Shown in pieces: positions 14,627-22,935 of a stretch of DNA of 26,239 bases; position 1 is the stretch's first letter, and each line of letters starts with the position of its first letter. This stretch comes from JAJFUI01 sp039679885. Lineage in GTDB: Bacteria; Planctomycetota; Planctomycetia; Pirellulales; Thermoguttaceae. The position numbers were made by a program, and so were the translations under genes. The notes under the pieces were generated by a model. It was not told where the DNA came from. It made no database searches and saw only the letters and a program-made list of their open reading frames with translations. The stretch is from contig JBDKUC010000358.1 of the NCBI GenBank assembly GCA_039679885.1, forward strand, positions 1 to 26,239, given 5' to 3'.

Positions 14627-15991
14627 AGTCCAGGGCAGCAACGAGACTCGATGGCGGCAAACGAGAAACACGCGATTCGGCGGGCCATCTGGGCCGGCAT
14701 CGCCGAGCACCTTAAGCGTCACAAGACACTCGCCTACTTTGGCACCGCTTCTACGCTTTGCAGCGTCGTGGTGATGCTCAGCGGCATCGTCGTCCTATGG
14801 TGGGTGAACCCGGAGGAAATGGGTGTTTGGCAATCGCTGCTCCTCATTCAAGCGTACACGTCCTGGCTCCAATTTGGTACCCTGAATGGCTTGAACCGCG
14901 AGTTGCCCTACACGATGGGCCGCGGAGATTGCGCCAGCCTGCAAGAACTGGCCGGCACGGCCCAGACCGTCACGCTCGCAGGCTGTGCGATCTTGGTGGT
15001 GGCCGCCGGCGTAAGCGTCGTGATCCTTAAAACGCCGATGTTGCGGTTCGGCGCTGCGATTGTGCTTCTCTGCAATTCGGCCGACACGTATCGAAGCTAC
15101 CTTAGCGTCACCTACCGCGCGGAGAAGGGATTCCAAGCGCTGGCGCACATCAAAATCGCCGAGTCCTCCATAAGCGTGGCAAGCCTTCCGTTCGTCTATT
15201 TCTTCCATTTCGGCGGGCTGGTCGCGCGCTTTGTCCTGACCACGTTTCTCGGCGTATCGCTCAACCACATATACCGGCCAATCCGTGCGCCGCTGCTGTT
15301 TTCATGGCGGAGCCTTCGGCTACTGGTGACAGTGGGGATCCCCATTTTCGTGTTTGGATACGTGATCGCATTGGCCAACACGTTCCCGCGCGTGATTCTC
15401 CTGTCAACCGGCGACATGCGACGCGTTGGACTATTTGCCCCCGCATACTCGGTAACAACATTGTGCCAAGTGATCCCTCTGGCTCTCGGCCAATACATCT
15501 ACCCGCAGATGTCATTCGCGTTGGGCCGCACGGGAGATCCGAAGGCCGTTTGGTCGATCGCATGGAAGACTGCGGCAGGAATCCTTCTCCTGTCGATTCC
15601 CGTCGTGGCATTTGCGGAAATCACGATTCCGTGGTTCGTAACCAGTTATCTTCCGAAGTACGCTGGGGCGACGGGCGCAATTCGTTGGGGAATCGTTGCG
15701 GGAATGTTTATGGGCATGCTGATTTCGGTGAATGCGCTGAACAGTCTGAAGGCGTGGCGGTGGATGGCTGCCTACACGGGCTTTTATGCCGTCTCCAATC
15801 TTGTCGTCCCCTATCTCCTATTCCGGACTTTGGCCGATCCAGTCGAAGGCGTGGCCGAGGGATTTGCCATCGCGCAGAGCCTAAGTTTCTTGGTGGCCAT
15901 GTATTGTATCTTTCGCGCGACCCACGCCGTGCCAGTCACGGACATAGCACCGGCGGAGAGTGGCTCGCTGACGGATGATGTGGTTTCCTAG
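14624..15991 (+). CDS. Polysaccharide flippase (MATE-like/PST superfamily, Wzx type)
   Basis: 455 residues with about 12 membrane segments, for example TLCSVVVMLSGIVVLWWV, ILVVAAGVSVVIL, PIFVFGYVIALANTFP, GILLLSIPVVAFAEI and SFLVAMYCIF. The region NPEEMGVWQSLLLIQAYTSW is typical of polysaccharide translocases. It should carry undecaprenyl-linked repeat units across the inner membrane. GTG 14624 is used because GGAGG lies just upstream. It follows the NeuB-like gene by 42 bases, and its end overlaps the start of the next gene. Its sequence differs from the half flippase at 11807, so it came with the cassette rather than by local duplication. Confidence 0.87.
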   Translation: MSPGQQRDSMAANEKHAIRRAIWAGIAEHLKRHKTLAYFGTASTLCSVVVMLSGIVVLWWVNPEEMGVWQSLLLIQAYTSWLQFGTLNGLNRELPYTMGRGDCASLQELAGTAQTVTLAGCAILVVAAGVSVVILKTPMLRFGAAIVLLCNSADTYRSYLSVTYRAEKGFQALAHIKIAESSISVASLPFVYFFHFGGLVARFVLTTFLGVSLNHIYRPIRAPLLFSWRSLRLLVTVGIPIFVFGYVIALANTFPRVILLSTGDMRRVGLFAPAYSVTTLCQVIPLALGQYIYPQMSFALGRTGDPKAVWSIAWKTAAGILLLSIPVVAFAEITIPWFVTSYLPKYAGATGAIRWGIVAGMFMGMLISVNALNSLKAWRWMAAYTGFYAVSNLVVPYLLFRTLADPVEGVAEGFAIAQSLSFLVAMYCIFRATHAVPVTDIAPAESGSLTDDVVS

Positions 15992-17804
15992 TAAGTTTTT
16001 CGCCTCAGTTCATCGGGCAATGCACCGCCTGCTCCATCGAGACGACGAGAGGTCGCTTCGGGAACGCGTTTGGCGTTTCCAACGTGGTTCGGCACAGCCG
16101 GAGGTCTGGACCCTTCAACCTGAGTCCTACCGCGCCGTCCGCGAGAGCGACGGCCACACAATCGACGTCCGGGACGAAGTGCGTGCAACGCTCCGGACCG
16201 CGTTCTCGTCCTTGCATGGAACGTGCCTCGGAAATCTACTGCTGCGAGGAACGTCGATTGTCGATACCGTCGTCACCAACCTCCTCCTTACGATAGCGAT
16301 CGCAGAAATCGATCGCACGGACCGGCTTTATTTCGAGGAACGATTCCGATGCAGCAATTGGTGGTCCGGTTGCGGGTACTATGTCGACCATCTTAGGCGG
16401 AACTCGGGACGCCTTTCGGCGCGGATTCAAGTGCGCCGATCGCGTTGGCTCGCGAGGCTCACTCGCGACTGGCTCTTGGCCTTCAGGACGCTGCTGCTCT
16501 CGCTGCGAACGCTGTTCCGGCTCCGTAGCCAGGTCGGCATCTGGCAATTGCCGTTTCGCGGCTCGGCCGCTCGAACTCCTGGAAACCTTGACGCGTTCTG
16601 GATCGAGCCTGGGGCCACCTGCATGGCGTTTCTCGATGACTTCGCGAAAGTGGCCGCGGAGGCCGGCGTCGTCGACACGATCAACGTCGTATTCCCGACC
16701 TTCAACGCTGAAGAGGCTGCTCGCTACGGGTTGCGGTGGAACCCGCTTCCATTGCCATTGCGGACCGCCGGAGCCCTCTATCTGCGCGGAACCATGTCAC
16801 GAAGGAGAGAAGTCGCTGAATTGCTCGCTGGCGAGAAGAGTTCGGAGATCCTTCGGCTATGCCAGACGATGCGACGATTCTGGAAAACACGAGTCGCGGG
16901 TGACGCGGAGGACATTGTCTGGGAAGGGATATTCCCTCGGATATTGTCGGAGCGTCCGACTTTAGCGTTTGTACATCATCGGATCGGGCGCATCATTGGC
17001 GGGTTTTCCCGCGCTGTCAAATCGCGTGCAAACGTTAGAACGATCTACATCCAGCACGGGGTCTCGCCCCAGGTTTGTTGCCCGATCCTTCACGACGAGT
17101 TCTGGCTCATGCTGCCCGAGGAGCGAGCCTATCTGCAAGAACTCGGCGTCGATCGGCCGATCCGAATGGTGAACCGCAACAAACAGTGGATACTGAATTG
17201 CCTCGCCAGTGGCGCATGCAAGTGTAACGAAGCAAAGAAGGTGTTGCTGCTCGCGCAACACCCTCTGGGAGGCACCCCGCTCACCGCTGAGTACGTCTAC
17301 CGGAACCTGGATCGTCTGGCCGCTGTTGCAGAGCGTCTAGGCTGGGAGTGTCTCGTTCGCCCACACCCAAGAATCCCACAAATCGACGGTTTCGAACGTC
17401 TGTTGAGCCAACACCCGTGTTTGCGGCTCCTTGATTCGCGGTGTCCGCTGGGAGAGCAGCTTCGCAAGGAAAGGCCGGCAATTGCGGCCACGTTCTTCTC
17501 AACCTCGATGGTTGACGCGATCGGCGCCGGCGCGCTCCCGATCCTCTTGCAAGCGGGACTCGAATCCATCACCGAACGCACGAGTTGCGACTATGATCGG
17601 TACGGAGTGGTCTTCGCTGAGGACGAGAATATGCCCGACCGTCTCCGCGCGGTGATGATGAACGAAGAATATCGCGACGAGCAGTACATCCGGCTTCGGG
17701 ACAACCTTCGCCACCTCGTCACGCAGGCCGAAAGCGTCGATGACGCCTACGCTGCCCTGCTGAAAAGCGTCTCCGCACACTGCTGCGACGACGCGGCACC
17801 ATGA
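15975..17804 (+). CDS. Putative GT-B glycosyltransferase, candidate nonulosonate (sialic-acid-type) transferase
   Basis: 609 residues, no signal peptide, Arg-rich N-terminus; probably cytoplasmic or membrane-associated. The C-terminal half has GT-B-like landmarks: IYIQHGVSPQ (about 355), LLLAQHPLGG, VRPHPR (about 462-467, an HP motif) and TFFSTSMVDAIGAGALPILL (about 506-525, a Ser/Thr motif). HP and Ser/Thr motifs are known from bacterial GT-B sialyltransferases and related capsule transferases. I could not place the accompanying D/E-D/E-G motif with confidence. The N-terminal 350 residues match nothing I know. The gene lies directly after the nonulosonate enzymes and a flippase, so transfer of the CMP-activated sugar is the natural guess. 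ATG 15975 overlaps the flippase by 17 bases; ATG 15978 is equally possible. Confidence 0.6.
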   Translation: MMWFPSKFFASVHRAMHRLLHRDDERSLRERVWRFQRGSAQPEVWTLQPESYRAVRESDGHTIDVRDEVRATLRTAFSSLHGTCLGNLLLRGTSIVDTVVTNLLLTIAIAEIDRTDRLYFEERFRCSNWWSGCGYYVDHLRRNSGRLSARIQVRRSRWLARLTRDWLLAFRTLLLSLRTLFRLRSQVGIWQLPFRGSAARTPGNLDAFWIEPGATCMAFLDDFAKVAAEAGVVDTINVVFPTFNAEEAARYGLRWNPLPLPLRTAGALYLRGTMSRRREVAELLAGEKSSEILRLCQTMRRFWKTRVAGDAEDIVWEGIFPRILSERPTLAFVHHRIGRIIGGFSRAVKSRANVRTIYIQHGVSPQVCCPILHDEFWLMLPEERAYLQELGVDRPIRMVNRNKQWILNCLASGACKCNEAKKVLLLAQHPLGGTPLTAEYVYRNLDRLAAVAERLGWECLVRPHPRIPQIDGFERLLSQHPCLRLLDSRCPLGEQLRKERPAIAATFFSTSMVDAIGAGALPILLQAGLESITERTSCDYDRYGVVFAEDENMPDRLRAVMMNEEYRDEQYIRLRDNLRHLVTQAESVDDAYAALLKSVSAHCCDDAAP

Positions 17805-17819
17805 TCGCTGAACTGGGCG

Positions 17820-17835
17820 AAAGGAACCAACGTTG
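17820..17835 (+). promoter_or_regulatory. Ribosome binding site deciding a TTG start
   Basis: AAAGGA (17820-17825), seven bases, then TTG (17833-17835). The dehydratase begins KRACITGITGQDG right after, the expected family N-terminus, so TTG is the start. Confidence 0.65.
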
Positions 17836-18816
17836 AAGCGAGCCTGCATTACCGGGATCACGGGTCAGGACGGCTCCTACTTGGCCGAACTTCTGCTGGA
17901 GAAGGGCTACGAGGTCCACGGCCTGGTGCGCCGCACCGCGCTCGAAGACCCGTCGCATCGCCTGTCCCGAATCCGACACATCGCCGACCGCCTCCATCTC
18001 CATGCGGCCAGCCTGGAGAGCTTTCCGAGCCTCTACACGTGCATTTCGCAAGTGCAGCCGGACGAGTTGTACCACCTGGCGGCGCAAAGCTTCGTGTCGT
18101 ACTCCTTCGAGGACGCCTTCTCCACCTTCGACTGCAACATCCAAGGGACGCACTACGTCCTCGAATCGGTCCGCCAAGTGGCGCCCCGTTGCCGCGTCTA
18201 CTTCGCCGGATCGAGCGAGATGTTCGGCAAGGCCGCCGAAGTGCCACAGTCCGAAACCACCCACTTTCATCCGCGGTCGCCGTACGGAATCTCGAAGGTT
18301 GCCGGCTTCCATCTGACGCAGTATTATCGAGAAGCGTATGGGCTGTTCGCCTGCTCGGGAATCCTTTTCAATCACGAGTCGCCTCGACGCGGTTTCGAGT
18401 TCGTAACGCGAAAGATCACCTCCTACGCGGCCCGGATCAAGGCCGGCATCGAGACGAAGCTCCCGCTCGGCAACCTCGAAGCCCGGCGCGATTGGGGATT
18501 CGCCCAGGACTACGTGCTAGCGATGTGGATGATGCTGCAACAGGAACGCCCGGACGATTTCGTGATTGCCACCGGCGAGACGCACTCGGTGCGAGACTTT
18601 TGCGAGTTGGCGTTCGCTCGGCTCGGTCTTGATTACCGGGACCACGTCGTCATGCAGGAGGAGTTTCTGCGGCCGGCGGACGTCCAACTGCTGCAAGGCA
18701 ACGCCGCGAAGGCGAAAGCCGCCCTCGGGTGGGAGCCCAAGGTGCGGTTTCGCCGGTTGGTCGAGATCATGGTCGATCATGACGTGTCCTTGTCCTTGGC
18801 GAGGAACGGAACCTGA
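17833..18816 (+). CDS. gmd: GDP-mannose 4,6-dehydratase family enzyme
   Basis: 327 residues, extended short-chain dehydrogenase fold. It shows the NADP-binding TGITGQDGSYLAE (about 7-19), LVRR (cofactor Arg), YHLAAQSFV, GSSEMFGK, the catalytic YGISK (about 150-154) and the GMD signature NHESPRRGFEFVTRKIT. The reaction yields GDP-4-keto-6-deoxy-mannose, the precursor of GDP-rhamnose, GDP-fucose or GDP-perosamine. Related enzymes (DmhA type) act on GDP-manno-heptose, and the gene next door makes a heptose precursor, so that substrate is possible. No matching reductase, epimerase or aminotransferase is seen downstream in the window. The TTG start has a good ribosome binding site. The stop TGA overlaps the next ATG by one base. 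Confidence 0.9.
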   Translation: MKRACITGITGQDGSYLAELLLEKGYEVHGLVRRTALEDPSHRLSRIRHIADRLHLHAASLESFPSLYTCISQVQPDELYHLAAQSFVSYSFEDAFSTFDCNIQGTHYVLESVRQVAPRCRVYFAGSSEMFGKAAEVPQSETTHFHPRSPYGISKVAGFHLTQYYREAYGLFACSGILFNHESPRRGFEFVTRKITSYAARIKAGIETKLPLGNLEARRDWGFAQDYVLAMWMMLQQERPDDFVIATGETHSVRDFCELAFARLGLDYRDHVVMQEEFLRPADVQLLQGNAAKAKAALGWEPKVRFRRLVEIMVDHDVSLSLARNGT

Positions 18817-19463
18817 TGGAATCGTGCATGCGCGCCGCCGAACAGCCTGAGAAGTCGACCGATCGTCTGCGTCTGGCCGCCGGGAGCCATCTTCGCGGTG
18901 CGGCCGAGGTCTGCTGCCGATTGGCGGACCATGACGTCGACTGTCTGTTGTCGGCAGCCAGGCTGCTTGCCGCGACGTTGCAGGCCGGCGGCAAGGTCCT
19001 GCTTTGCGGCAACGGCGGAAGCGCGGCCGACTGCCAACATTTGGCGGCCGAGTTCGTTGGCCGCCTGAGCAAAGATCATGAGCGAGGAGCGCTGGCGGCC
19101 ATCGCGCTGACGACCGACACCTCGATCTTGACCGCGATCGGCAATGACTACGGTTTCGACGCGGTCTTCCGTCGGCAAGTCGAAGCCTTCGGCCGGCCGG
19201 GCGATCTGCTGATCGGCATCAGCACCAGCGGCAATTCGCCCAACGTGATTGGGGCCATCCACGCGGCGAAAACAATTCCCATGCGGACGATCGCCCTCAC
19301 AGGGCAGGGCGGTGCGATGGCCACGATGGTGGACGTCGCCATCTCGGTTCCGAGCGCCAACGCCCAGCACGTGCAGGAATCGCACCTCGTCATCGAACAT
19401 ATCCTTTGCGACCTTGCCGAACAGTTGCTGTTTGCAGGATCATCCCCAGAGCCCCGATCATAG
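18816..19463 (+). CDS. gmhA: Sedoheptulose-7-phosphate isomerase (SIS domain, GmhA-like)
   Basis: 215 residues. A SIS-domain sugar isomerase with LLCGNGGSAADCQHLAAEFVGRL (about 67-89), TTDTSILTAIGNDYGFDAVFRRQVEA, GISTSGNSPNVIGAI and QHVQESHLVIEHILC, all typical of D-sedoheptulose-7-phosphate isomerase. It makes D-glycero-D-manno-heptose 7-phosphate, the first step toward ADP- or GDP-heptose. The conserved His and Glu expected to bind metal (QHLAAE, QESH) are present. DiaA-type relatives look similar, but the polysaccharide context favours GmhA. The ATG overlaps the dehydratase stop by one base, showing translational coupling; a later ATG at 18828 is less likely. Confidence 0.9.
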   Translation: MESCMRAAEQPEKSTDRLRLAAGSHLRGAAEVCCRLADHDVDCLLSAARLLAATLQAGGKVLLCGNGGSAADCQHLAAEFVGRLSKDHERGALAAIALTTDTSILTAIGNDYGFDAVFRRQVEAFGRPGDLLIGISTSGNSPNVIGAIHAAKTIPMRTIALTGQGGAMATMVDVAISVPSANAQHVQESHLVIEHILCDLAEQLLFAGSSPEPRS

Positions 19464-19470
19464 GGCAACC

Positions 19471-20787
19471 ATGACAACACGATCAGCATCTGCCCCGCGT
19501 GGCCGCGGCATCCCACCAATGTTGGCGCCCCCCGTGGAACGAACGGCGAGTTGGCCGACGCGCTGGGCATTCTACGGGTGGATGTTTTCGCTCCCGTTTG
19601 ACGTCATCACGCCGACATGGCTGCCGCAACAGCTCCAGGGCCAGCTATCTCTGCCGCGCATGATCGCCGCGGCGTTCATGCTCTGCTTCTTGCTCGACCA
19701 GCGATTGCGGCCTTGGCGATTGCCGCCCGCCAGCTTGGCGTTCGCCTCGTTCTTCGTCATCTTCGCAGTGCTCATGTTGCGCTACGGCTTAGGCGACTTG
19801 ACGACGGTGATCGCACAGTTCCAGTCGCTCTTGATATTCTTCGCGTGCTACAACCTGTTCTTGACGCGATGGGCGGTGCGCGGAGGTCTGCTGGCCTACG
19901 CGTTTGCCTGCGGCCTGGCGGCCCTCCTGCTCGCCACCGGAATGGCCAACGCCGAGGTTTCGGCCTTGACTGATGGGCGGCTCACCGGCTTGGCCGGCAG
20001 CAACGAGAACGCGTACTCGCAGGTGTTGGGCGTCGGAGTCTTGCTCGCCATCGGGGTGGCGCACATTCGCAAAGAGAAAACGGTTGCCCATCTCTTCCTC
20101 CTTTGGGCGATTATCCTTCTGGCAGCGCTCTTCATCGTTCGCGCCGGCTCCCGCGGACAGACGCTCGCGCTGGCGGTGGGCGTCGCCATCTTCATTCTTC
20201 GCAAAGGCTCGATTTGGACGCACCTGGCCAACGTGGCGCTGATGACGATCATTGGCATCGCCGGCGCGTATCTCTTCCTCAGTTCGGACGTGTTGAAAGA
20301 ACGATGGGCCGAGGCGGTGGAGACGGGAACCACATCAGGACGCACAAAGATCTATCGAGAGTCGATCGGCCTGATCCTCGAGAAACCGCTGATTGGTTGG
20401 AGCGCCTCGGGGGGCGAGCACCTCGCCAGCCGTCTCCACGTCGTGAAGACGCAACGACGCGGAGTCCACAACCATCTGCTCACCATGCTGCTGTTCACGG
20501 GCTTAGCCGGGTCAATTCCTTATTTCTGGGGATACCTGACGATCTTGCGGAATGCTTGGTGGGCGCGCCGAGGAATTGAAAACGTCTTGCCCCTGGCACT
20601 TTTCGTCACCCTGTTCATCGGCGACTTCATCAGCGGCGGCCTGCCCGAAAAACTCCATTGGAGCTTTTTCGCCTACATGCTCGCCGCCGGCACGACTGCG
20701 CTTGCCGTTCGGCCAGTCAGACGGGCAGCCAAGACTGCTCCGCGCGCTTCGCCGTTTTGTCAGACTCGACCGCACCCAAAACATTGA
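19471..20787 (+). CDS. O-antigen ligase/polymerase family membrane protein (Wzy/WaaL-like)
   Basis: 438 residues with about ten membrane segments (MIAAAFMLCFLL, LAFASFFVIFAVLML, VLGVGVLLAIGVAHI, FLLWAIILLAALFIV, VALMTIIGIAGAYLFL). A large polar loop contains GRTKIYRESIGLILEKPLIGWSA and, near residue 330, RGVHNHLLTMLLFTG, the H-N-H...G pattern of the Wzy_C/WaaL family. Such proteins polymerise lipid-linked repeat units or ligate glycan to an acceptor in the periplasm. With a flippase and a Wzz-type regulator in the same locus, a polymerase role is more likely than ligase. ATG 19471 has AGGG upstream and follows gmhA by seven bases. The frame is open far upstream, but that part is the gmhA gene in another frame. 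Confidence 0.87.
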   Translation: MTTRSASAPRGRGIPPMLAPPVERTASWPTRWAFYGWMFSLPFDVITPTWLPQQLQGQLSLPRMIAAAFMLCFLLDQRLRPWRLPPASLAFASFFVIFAVLMLRYGLGDLTTVIAQFQSLLIFFACYNLFLTRWAVRGGLLAYAFACGLAALLLATGMANAEVSALTDGRLTGLAGSNENAYSQVLGVGVLLAIGVAHIRKEKTVAHLFLLWAIILLAALFIVRAGSRGQTLALAVGVAIFILRKGSIWTHLANVALMTIIGIAGAYLFLSSDVLKERWAEAVETGTTSGRTKIYRESIGLILEKPLIGWSASGGEHLASRLHVVKTQRRGVHNHLLTMLLFTGLAGSIPYFWGYLTILRNAWWARRGIENVLPLALFVTLFIGDFISGGLPEKLHWSFFAYMLAAGTTALAVRPVRRAAKTAPRASPFCQTRPHPKH

Positions 20788-20797
20788 CGGAGCGTCC

Positions 20798-21925
20798 ATG
20801 AAACTCGTATTCTTTGGCGATGCAATCGTAGAACATCTCCGCCGTTGGACGACGTTCTTCGCGCGACAAGGGCACGAGGTTCACGTGATTACTTGGAACC
20901 TGAAAGTGCTTGACGGCTATGGCGACGTTCATGTGCACCCGATGCCAAAAGCATTGTCCAGCAGCAATGCGCTGGCGCGAGCCGTGAATCTCGTTTCCTT
21001 GACTCGCCGAGTTCGACGCCTGTTGCGCCAGATTCAGCCGGATTTGATCCACGCGCATAGCGCCGGCCCGTACGCCTGGATGGGAATGGTGACCCGCTTC
21101 CGCCCCTTCCTCATTACGCCGTGGGGCAGCGACGTTCTCATCCATGTTCACGACTCCCTCATCAATCACTACTTCACCGTGCGGGCGCTCCGCCACGCCG
21201 ACTGCGTTCAAGCGGAGGGTGAAGACACGCGCGAGGCTTTGCTTCAACTTGGCGTCGACAACCGAAATATCATCGTGCTGCCCATCGGCGTCGACACCGC
21301 CAGGTATCGACCGGGAAAACCCTCCGCCGACTTTCTGGCAGCCCACGGCTTGGCCGGCGGCCCGGTCGTCGTCAGCACGCGGACCCCGACTCCTGTCCAC
21401 GATGTCGATTCGACAATCCACGCTGCGGCGATCGTGCTTCAAAAGGCGCCTGCAGTGAAGTTTCTCATTGTCGGCGGAGGTTCCGAGCTGCCACGGCTCA
21501 AAGACCTTGGCAATTCGCTGGGCATCGGCGGCGCCCTCGTCTTCACCGATCATGTGGACGAGGATGAGATGGCCGCGTGTCTGCAAGCCGCCGACGTCTG
21601 CGTCTCAACGTCGCTTTCGGACAGCGGCACCGCGGCGAGCATCGCCGAGGCCATGGCCTGCGGCCTGCCCGTCGTGGCCACCGACGCCGGCAACGTTCGC
21701 GAGAGAATCCACGACGGCGAGAATGGCTATGTCGTCCCCTTGAGAAGCCCGACCGCCGTCGCGGAAAAGATCCTCCACCTCTTGGCCAATCCCGAGGAGA
21801 GGCGGCTCGCCGGCCAGCGAAATCGGCAACTCGTTGAGGAACAACTTGATGTCCGCCATGTGATGAAAACTGTTGAATCGCTCTATGTCGACCTCTGTGA
21901 GAAGGCCACTGCGCGAAGGAAGTGA
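20798..21925 (+). CDS. Glycosyltransferase family 4 protein
   Basis: 375 residues with a two-domain GT-B fold. The N-terminal acceptor domain starts MKLVFFGDAIVEHLRRW and contains LIHAHSAGPYAWMG and TPWGSDVL (about 108). The C-terminal donor domain has FLIVGGGSELPRLKDL, FTDHVDEDEMAACLQAADV and DSGTAASIAEAMACGLPVVATDAGN. In the usual E-x7-E donor motif the second Glu (AEAMA) is present, but the first position is Ser, with an Asp one residue before it, as in some GT4 relatives. It should act in the cytoplasm on a lipid-linked repeat unit; donor and linkage are unknown. GGAG stands five bases before ATG 20798, and the gene follows the polymerase by 10 bases. Confidence 0.9.
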   Translation: MKLVFFGDAIVEHLRRWTTFFARQGHEVHVITWNLKVLDGYGDVHVHPMPKALSSSNALARAVNLVSLTRRVRRLLRQIQPDLIHAHSAGPYAWMGMVTRFRPFLITPWGSDVLIHVHDSLINHYFTVRALRHADCVQAEGEDTREALLQLGVDNRNIIVLPIGVDTARYRPGKPSADFLAAHGLAGGPVVVSTRTPTPVHDVDSTIHAAAIVLQKAPAVKFLIVGGGSELPRLKDLGNSLGIGGALVFTDHVDEDEMAACLQAADVCVSTSLSDSGTAASIAEAMACGLPVVATDAGNVRERIHDGENGYVVPLRSPTAVAEKILHLLANPEERRLAGQRNRQLVEEQLDVRHVMKTVESLYVDLCEKATARRK

Positions 21926-21927
21926 GT

Positions 21928-22878
21928 ATGCCGAAGGTCAGTGTCATCATCCCCGCCTACAATGCGTCGAAGACCATTCGCCACACACTGAAAAGCGTCT
22001 TCGATCAGACCTACCGTGACTTCGAGGTGGTCGTCGTCGACGACGGCTCGACGGACGATACCGTCGAAATCCTCAAGAGCTACGGCGATCGCGTCCGCTG
22101 GGCCATCCAGAAGCACCAGGGCCAGGCCTTCGCCATCAACACCGCCATCGGCCTCGCAACAGGTGAATACCTTGCGTATTTCGATTCGGACGACCTCATG
22201 CTTCCCACAAAGCTGGAGGTGCAGGCGGGCTACCTCGACGCGCACCCGGACGTGGACGTCGTCTATGGCGACATGTACGTGACGAGCCCTCAGGGAGAAA
22301 GAACCCTGCTCAAATACTCGCCGCTCGATCCGTTCTATCTACTCCAATCTTGCTGCGTCTCGCGCATCACCATCATGCACCGCCGCGGTTGTCTGGATAA
22401 GACCGGCCTGTTTGATGGAACGATCACCGGTTCCGACGACTGGGACATGTGGGTCCGCATGTCCGAGTGCTGCAACATGGCGTACATCGATGGGGGCTTG
22501 TCCGAGTATGTCCTCCACGGCGGCAACATCTCTTTCCGACGCACGAACCAATTGAGCCACTGTCGTCGGATGCGATGGCAAGTCTTGCTCCGGACGTGTC
22601 GCCGCCGCGGATACCCCCTGTGGCTGCGGGCAATGATGTTCAGCGCTTGGGCCTATTGGATGGTAGGCAGAGTCCCGTACTTCGGAAAACGTTTTCCGTA
22701 CTTCTGGGCCGGCTTGACTCGTATCCAACGCCTCGGCGAGCGGCTGCTGCTCCGGGGGGTGTCTGGCAGTCGCAAACCACCTGAAGGCTGGCATCCGCAC
22801 ACTTACATCAAGTGCTCGTGCGACTCATCGACCACGAGCGATTACAGCGAACCGAACGCTACCGCAACGCACGGCTAG
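21928..22878 (+). CDS. Glycosyltransferase family 2 protein
   Basis: 316 residues. A GT-A domain opens at once with KVSVIIPAYNASKTIRHTL, then VVVDDGSTDDT (about 35-45), YFDSDDLMLP (the DxD-like metal site, about 85-94) and GSDDWDMWVRM (about 168-178, with the ED/DDWD catalytic region). The C-terminus carries a hydrophobic/aromatic patch (AMMFSAWAYWMVGRVPYFG), perhaps membrane-associated, and a Ser/Thr-rich tail of about 25 residues (SSTTSDYSEPNATATHG) without family counterpart. ATG 21928 has AAGGA seven bases upstream and begins two bases after the GT4 stop; a GTG at 21922 is too close to that site. Donor sugar unknown. Confidence 0.9.
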   Translation: MPKVSVIIPAYNASKTIRHTLKSVFDQTYRDFEVVVVDDGSTDDTVEILKSYGDRVRWAIQKHQGQAFAINTAIGLATGEYLAYFDSDDLMLPTKLEVQAGYLDAHPDVDVVYGDMYVTSPQGERTLLKYSPLDPFYLLQSCCVSRITIMHRRGCLDKTGLFDGTITGSDDWDMWVRMSECCNMAYIDGGLSEYVLHGGNISFRRTNQLSHCRRMRWQVLLRTCRRRGYPLWLRAMMFSAWAYWMVGRVPYFGKRFPYFWAGLTRIQRLGERLLLRGVSGSRKPPEGWHPHTYIKCSCDSSTTSDYSEPNATATHG

Positions 22879-22935
22879 CCGCGCGGCCGCGTTGTCACAC
22901 CGTAACGGCATGCAGACTCGGAGCCATTCCTAATC

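Noticed and set aside
19249..19470. Upstream extension of the Wzy/WaaL-like frame
   Set aside because: This part is the gmhA gene read in another frame; ATG 19471 has its own ribosome binding site.
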